DNA of 64,000 nucleotides from Collinsella sp. AK_207A (lineage in GTDB: Bacteria > Actinomycetota > Coriobacteriia > Coriobacteriales > Coriobacteriaceae), in assembly GCF_902501965.1 (NCBI RefSeq), contig NZ_CABWID010000019.1:1-64000 (forward strand), in the 5' to 3' direction. Of this stretch, positions 60,712 to 64,000 are shown piece after piece. Numbering within the stretch: the stretch's first letter is position 1; the number at the start of each line of letters is the position of its first letter. The notes beneath the pieces are model-generated. The model was not told the DNA's origin. It was given only the letters and a program-made list of their open reading frames with translations, and searched no databases. The position numbers and the translations under genes were made by a program.

Positions 60712-61495
60712 CGTTGCCCTCCCCACCCATCATGGCCACAACCTGCATGATGCGATCGAAGAACTGCTGGCGAGACATCTCGCCGCGGTGCAGCTCGGTG
60801 AACAGGCGGCCATCGCGGATGAAGAGCACCCGATGCGTGTAGCTCGCCGCAAAGCTATCGTGCGTGACCATGAGGACCGTGGCGCCATCACGTTGGTTCA
60901 GGGTCTCCAGGCTCTCGAGCAGCAGGCGCGCGTTCTTGGAATCGAGCGCACCCGTGGGCTCGTCGGCCATGATGAGCGCCGGGTTGGTGACGAGCGCGCG
61001 GGCTGCGGCGACGCGCTGCTGCTGGCCACCAGACATCTGGTAGGGATACTTGTCGAGCACCTGCGTGATTGACAGGCGGGCCGCCACGTCCTCCACGCGC
61101 TTGAGCACCTCGTCCGGCTTCACGCGGGCGATCGTGAGGGGCAACGCGATGTTCTCGCGCGCGGTGAGGGTGTCGAGCAGGTTGGACGCCTGGAAGATGA
61201 AGCCCAGCTGCTCGCGACGGAAGCGCGTGAGCTTCTGGGGCCCTAGACGGGTCACGTCTGCCCCGTTGATGTGCACCTCGCCACTCGTCACGGAATCGAT
61301 GGTCGAGACGCAGTTGAGCAGCGTGGACTTGCCCGAACCGGACGGTCCCATGATGGACACGAACTCACCGGCTTCCACTGTGAAGCTCACGTCCTGAAGC
61401 GCGCGCGTCACGTTGCCGCGGGCACCGTACACCTTCTGGATATGCTTGACGGCCAGCACGGGACGTCCGAGCGCTTGCGATTCCTGCGTTGTCAT
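60701..61495 (-). CDS. BceA-type ABC transporter ATP-binding protein
   Basis: 264 residues. Walker [22 protein letters not shown]-loop [14 protein letters not shown]; signature [17 protein letters not shown]; Walker [16 protein letters not shown]-loop [11 protein letters not shown]. It couples ATP hydrolysis to its permease, probably for resistance to peptide antibiotics; target unknown. The start has CAAGGAGG upstream. A histidine kinase and regulator typical of Bce modules are not adjacent. A direct-repeat site at 61573-61601 could bind one. Confidence 0.93.
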   Translation of the reverse strand: MTTQESQALGRPVLAVKHIQKVYGARGNVTRALQDVSFTVEAGEFVSIMGPSGSGKSTLLNCVSTIDSVTSGEVHINGADVTRLGPQKLTRFRREQLGFIFQASNLLDTLTARENIALPLTIARVKPDEVLKRVEDVAARLSITQVLDKYPYQMSGGQQQRVAAARALVTNPALIMADEPTGALDSKNARLLLESLETLNQRDGATVLMVTHDSFAASYTHRVLFIRDGRLFTELHRGEMSRQQFFDRIMQVVAMMGGEGNDAL

Positions 61496-61572
61496 GAATG
61501 CCTCCTTGAGAGAATGCCAATCGTTCTCGCATTCCATACTCTCAGGCAGCCGTTCCGCGTGCCATCGATTTA

Positions 61573-61601
61573 CCTTACGCGTGCCTTACGCCTTTGTAAG
61601 G
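61573..61601. promoter_or_regulatory. Candidate response-regulator binding site
   Basis: Direct repeat CCTTACGC at 61573 and 61584 (11-bp period), then GTAAGG in opposite orientation at 61596. It lies 78-106 bases ahead of the ABC ATPase start. An 11-bp direct repeat is typical of OmpR/PhoB-type sites. Confidence 0.45.
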
Positions 61602-61616
61602 TTGGCGCCCCGGGCC

Positions 61617-62465
61617 CTACGCTCGCTTTGCCCCGCCGGCAGCGCGCACCATGTTGATCACGGTGTCCATCGTCTGGTCGATCTTGTCCTTTTTGAGCTG
61701 GCACTCCCAAATGGTGATGGCGGTCCAGCCCTGCTCGTCCAGCGCGGCAAGCGCAGCCTGGTCCCGCGCCACGTTACGGGCGAACTTTGCCTCCCAGAAC
61801 GCCGTGTTGCGCTTTGGCATGCTCGGGTGACAGTGCGGGCACCGATGCCAGAAGCAGCCGTTTACGAAGATGGCAACCTTGCGACCGGGAAACGCGATAT
61901 CCGGCCGACCCGGGGCCTTCTTCCACTGCAGACGATACCCGGTGAGCCCCGCCGCCCGCAGGCGCCGCCGCACCAGCATCTCGGGCTTGGTGTCGGCACG
62001 CTTGTTGCCTTGCATGGAATGGCGGCTGTCGTGCCGGCGCTTGATCATACCCTCGAGCGCATCCGCGTCGGCCGTCGCCAAGCGGCCGACGAATTCCACG
62101 TCAGCCGGCATCCAATCCAGCTTAGGCAGGGCCTCGCGCGCCACCCAGCGGAGATCCTGCTGGTTGTCATTGCGCTCTGGCTGCGGCGAGTCATCAGCGA
62201 GCTCGCACAGAAAGCACTCCATAGAGAGATGGAAGTCGTCGTAGTCATGTTCGACAGTGTAGCAGGCACGCAGGTCGGTCACGGTGACCTTCAGCTCCTC
62301 GGCCAGCTCGCGCGCGCACGTCTCCTGTGCGCTTTCCCCGCGCTCGACCTTCCCGCCGGGAAACTCCCACAACCCGGCCATGCTGCCATATCCGCGTTGC
62401 GCCACGAGCACGTGGCCATCCGACGCACGACGGATGACCCCCGCGGCAACGTGCACGACCTTCAC
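61617..62465 (-). CDS. MutT (Nudix) - Vsr endonuclease fusion
   Basis: 282 residues. Residues 1-130 are a Nudix domain of the MutT type: AGLWEFPGGKVERGE and RELAEEL complete the Nudix box, except that the late Gly is Lys59. From about 140 a Vsr very-short-patch repair endonuclease follows: DTKPEMLVRRRLRAAGL, then GRPDIAFPGRKVAIFVNGCF, then WHRCPHCHP with the zinc and catalytic His/Cys residues. Asp189 should be the catalytic acid. A single polypeptide is certain in this sequence. No cytosine methyltransferase gene is adjacent. The start is GTG (62465) after GGGGG. Confidence 0.9.
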   Translation of the reverse strand: MKVVHVAAGVIRRASDGHVLVAQRGYGSMAGLWEFPGGKVERGESAQETCARELAEELKVTVTDLRACYTVEHDYDDFHLSMECFLCELADDSPQPERNDNQQDLRWVAREALPKLDWMPADVEFVGRLATADADALEGMIKRRHDSRHSMQGNKRADTKPEMLVRRRLRAAGLTGYRLQWKKAPGRPDIAFPGRKVAIFVNGCFWHRCPHCHPSMPKRNTAFWEAKFARNVARDQAALAALDEQGWTAITIWECQLKKDKIDQTMDTVINMVRAAGGAKRA

Positions 62466-62577
62466 GGCGAACCCCCATCTGAGCCAGATACAAAGAGACG
62501 AGGCCGCACAGGCCCCGTTCCAAGCAATCTAGCAGGTTTGCACGCATGGCGCCAACAGCGGCTGTGCTCGCGCAGAA

Positions 62578-62601
62578 AGACGGGGCCTCGCGATCCCGTC
62601 T
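62578..62601 (-). terminator. Terminator of the oxidoreductase-DeoR operon
   Basis: Stem AGACGGG / CCCGTCT with a 10-nt loop, followed on the minus strand by TTCTG. It lies 33 bases after the DeoR stop. Confidence 0.6.
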
Positions 62602-62634
62602 GAGCAAGGTGGCAGGTTTGGAAGAAGCGGGCGA

Positions 62635-63384
62635 TCAAGAAACGAGCTCGATACCGACCATGCCCTCGTAAGCGACTGGTACGTCCGTGGTGAGCACGGT
62701 CACATCGGCAAGCTCGGCAAACCGCACCGGCGCCACCCGGCCAAACTTGCTCGGGTCGGTGAGCACGAAGCGCCGCCCCGATGCCGTATGTTCAATCGAG
62801 AGCCGTTTGACCTCGGCCTCTTCGCGATCGGGCGTCGTCAGGCCGCGCGCGGCGTCGATGCCGTTTGCACCCCAGAAGCCGAGCGTGAAGTGGTAGCGGG
62901 AGAGGGCTTCGATCGCATCCGGTCCCACGACGGCACCCGTTGCCGCCTTGAGCTCGCCCCCCAGCAGCACCACCGTCAATCCGCGCGCCGCAAGGGACTG
63001 CGCATGCGGAGCGGAATCGGTAACGTAGGTGGCACCGCGCTCTTCCAGACAGCCCACCAACTCACGCGTCGTGGAGCCCGCGTCGATGTAGACGAAATCG
63101 TCAGGCCCCACCATCGCGGCAGCGGCGGCGGCAAGACGGCGTTTGTCGTCCGCATGCAGGCCATCGCGCTCGGAAATGGTCAGATCGCGCATCACGTGGG
63201 CATCCTCGCGTCGCGTGGCCCCGCCATGCACCTTGGCGAGTTTGTGAGCCGCGTCGAGTTTCTCCAGGTCGCGGCGCACGGTGGACTCAGATATCCCCAA
63301 ATCGGCAGCGAGCTGGGCCACCGTCACCGTACCATCGCGCTCAACCTCAGACAGAATATGGGCGTAGCGCTCCTCGGCGATCAT
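62635..63384 (-). CDS. DeoR/GlpR family transcriptional regulator
   Basis: 249 residues. N-terminal helix-turn-helix of the DeoR type (GTVTVAQLAADLGISESTVR with RDLEKLDAAHKLAKVHGGAT). It is followed by the sugar-isomerase-like effector domain with YIDAGSTTRELVGCL, LGFWGANGIDAARGLTT and LTDPSKFGR. Members usually repress sugar or polyol genes and are released by sugar phosphates. It starts 4 bases after the oxidoreductase stop, so it probably controls that operon. The effector is unknown. Confidence 0.92.
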   Translation of the reverse strand: MIAEERYAHILSEVERDGTVTVAQLAADLGISESTVRRDLEKLDAAHKLAKVHGGATRREDAHVMRDLTISERDGLHADDKRRLAAAAAAMVGPDDFVYIDAGSTTRELVGCLEERGATYVTDSAPHAQSLAARGLTVVLLGGELKAATGAVVGPDAIEALSRYHFTLGFWGANGIDAARGLTTPDREEAEVKRLSIEHTASGRRFVLTDPSKFGRVAPVRFAELADVTVLTTDVPVAYEGMVGIELVS

Positions 63385-63388
63385 GAAC

Positions 63389-64000
63389 TCACCGCTCCTC
63401 GGGGTAGACCACGCCCCAGTCCGCGCGCAGCTTCGTCATGATGTCCATCACGTCTGCCGCGTAATCGATGAGCTTGGCGCGGTCGGCGTCACCCGCCACG
63501 ACCGCCTCAAGGTCGGCGATCTCGTAGCAGAGCGCGTAGGCCTCCTCGCCCGCAGACACCTCTTCCACACGGCCATCCGCGGTCCAGACGATCTTGGCCT
63601 TGTCCGCGCGCGGGTACGACTCGATCTCCAGATAGCACGTATCGAAGCTGATCATGGCGCGCTTGGGCTGCTTGGAGTGCAGGGAGAGGCTGAACACGCC
63701 CAGCTGGCCCTCGGCGTTGCGCATGACGAATCCGCTGGTCTGGTCAACGCCCGTGGAGGCGAGGTTCGCCAAGCTGACAATCTCGGTCGGCTGGCTCGCC
63801 ATAAAGAGACGCGCCGCGGAGAGCGCGTACACGCCGATATCCAGCATGGCACCACCGGCGAGCTTGGGATTGTAGAACCGGTTGGTGAGGTCGCCGTACT
63901 CCTTATAGCTGCCAAAGTTCACCTGGGCGAGGTTCATCTGACCAAACTCGCCCGCCGCGGCACGGCGACGCAGCTCGTGGTAGAGCGGCATGTGCAGAAT
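63389..64000 (-). CDS. Gfo/Idh/MocA family oxidoreductase, C-terminal part (cut by window)
   Basis: The 203 residues seen are the C-terminal substrate domain: GEFGQMNLAQVNFGSYKE, YNPKLAGGAMLDIGVYALSA (the usual G-G-G-x-L-x-D-I-G motif) and YEIADLEAVVAGDADR near the end. The N-terminal NAD(P)-binding Rossmann domain lies beyond base 64000. Members oxidise or reduce sugars and inositols. Gene order with DeoR suggests sugar use under its control. The frame is open to the window edge. Confidence 0.88.
   Translation of the reverse strand: MLHMPLYHELRRRAAAGEFGQMNLAQVNFGSYKEYGDLTNRFYNPKLAGGAMLDIGVYALSAARLFMASQPTEIVSLANLASTGVDQTSGFVMRNAEGQLGVFSLSLHSKQPKRAMISFDTCYLEIESYPRADKAKIVWTADGRVEEVSAGEEAYALCYEIADLEAVVAGDADRAKLIDYAADVMDIMTKLRADWGVVYPEER

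Overview
This is a GC-rich bacterial chromosome segment that looks like a member of the Coriobacteriia, most likely Collinsella or a close relative. That assignment is inference from gene content and gene style: actinobacterial HelD, ClpC, DisA, paired YhgE proteins, the tuf-rpmG-tRNA-secE order, a FatA-type thioesterase and formate fermentation. It has not been checked against a database. Almost everything is transcribed on the minus strand. The only well supported plus-strand genes are an acyl-ACP thioesterase (38.9 kb), two small unknown genes (48.4-49.1 kb), manA (52.9 kb) and a small membrane protein (55.2 kb).

Layout. 0-5 kb: helD with a nitroreductase and a small unknown gene; a short inverted-repeat element; a PadR regulator with its membrane-protein partner. 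5-10 kb: translation and transcription core (rplA, rplK, nusG, secE, tRNA-Trp, rpmG, tuf, tRNA-Met, -Thr, -Tyr, -Thr), interrupted by a 183-bp tandem repeat built from the 3' end of a tRNA-Thr and its terminator. 10-17.4 kb: yacP and rlmB, a T-box leader with a truncated trpE-like stub, cysS, ispF, ispD, disA, a DUF454 protein and a flavodoxin. 17.4-25.5 kb: remnant of an iron-transporter ATPase, clpC, an IS30-type transposase remnant, a DUF2798 protein, nfo, an acetyltransferase and a mannose-family PTS (EIIB, EIIC, EIID). 25.6-31.4 kb: lysS with an extra tRNA-binding domain, greA, tatA, tRNA-Pro, ispE, veg, dtd and rdgB. 31.5-38.8 kb: two YhgE/Pip proteins, a structured intergenic repeat, and htpG. 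38.9-46 kb: thioesterase, PhoR/PhoB-like two-component system, hypB-hypA-tatC-tatB, a STAS protein, a TPR protein and a small membrane protein. 46-56 kb: menG, an aminotransferase, nhaA, ppaC, a ROK glucokinase, manA, a second inverted-repeat element, and a 2-hydroxyacid dehydrogenase. 55.8-64 kb: a pyruvate formate-lyase split into two genes, a BceAB-like ABC transporter, a MutT-Vsr fusion, a DeoR regulator and a truncated Gfo/Idh/MocA oxidoreductase at the window edge.

The genes fit an anaerobic, sugar-fermenting gut-type organism. Sugars enter by a mannose-type PTS and are phosphorylated or isomerised by ROK kinase and ManA. Pyruvate is cleaved to formate and acetyl-CoA by PFL. Isoprenoids come from the MEP pathway (ispD, ispE and ispF are all here), and HypA/HypB with Tat point to a nickel hydrogenase elsewhere in the genome.

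The observations most worth following up are the split pyruvate formate-lyase, the MutT-Vsr fusion, the T-box left in front of a decayed trpE, the tRNA-Thr-derived 183-bp repeats, two inverted-repeat elements that share an end sequence, and a multi-hairpin structure just downstream of htpG.
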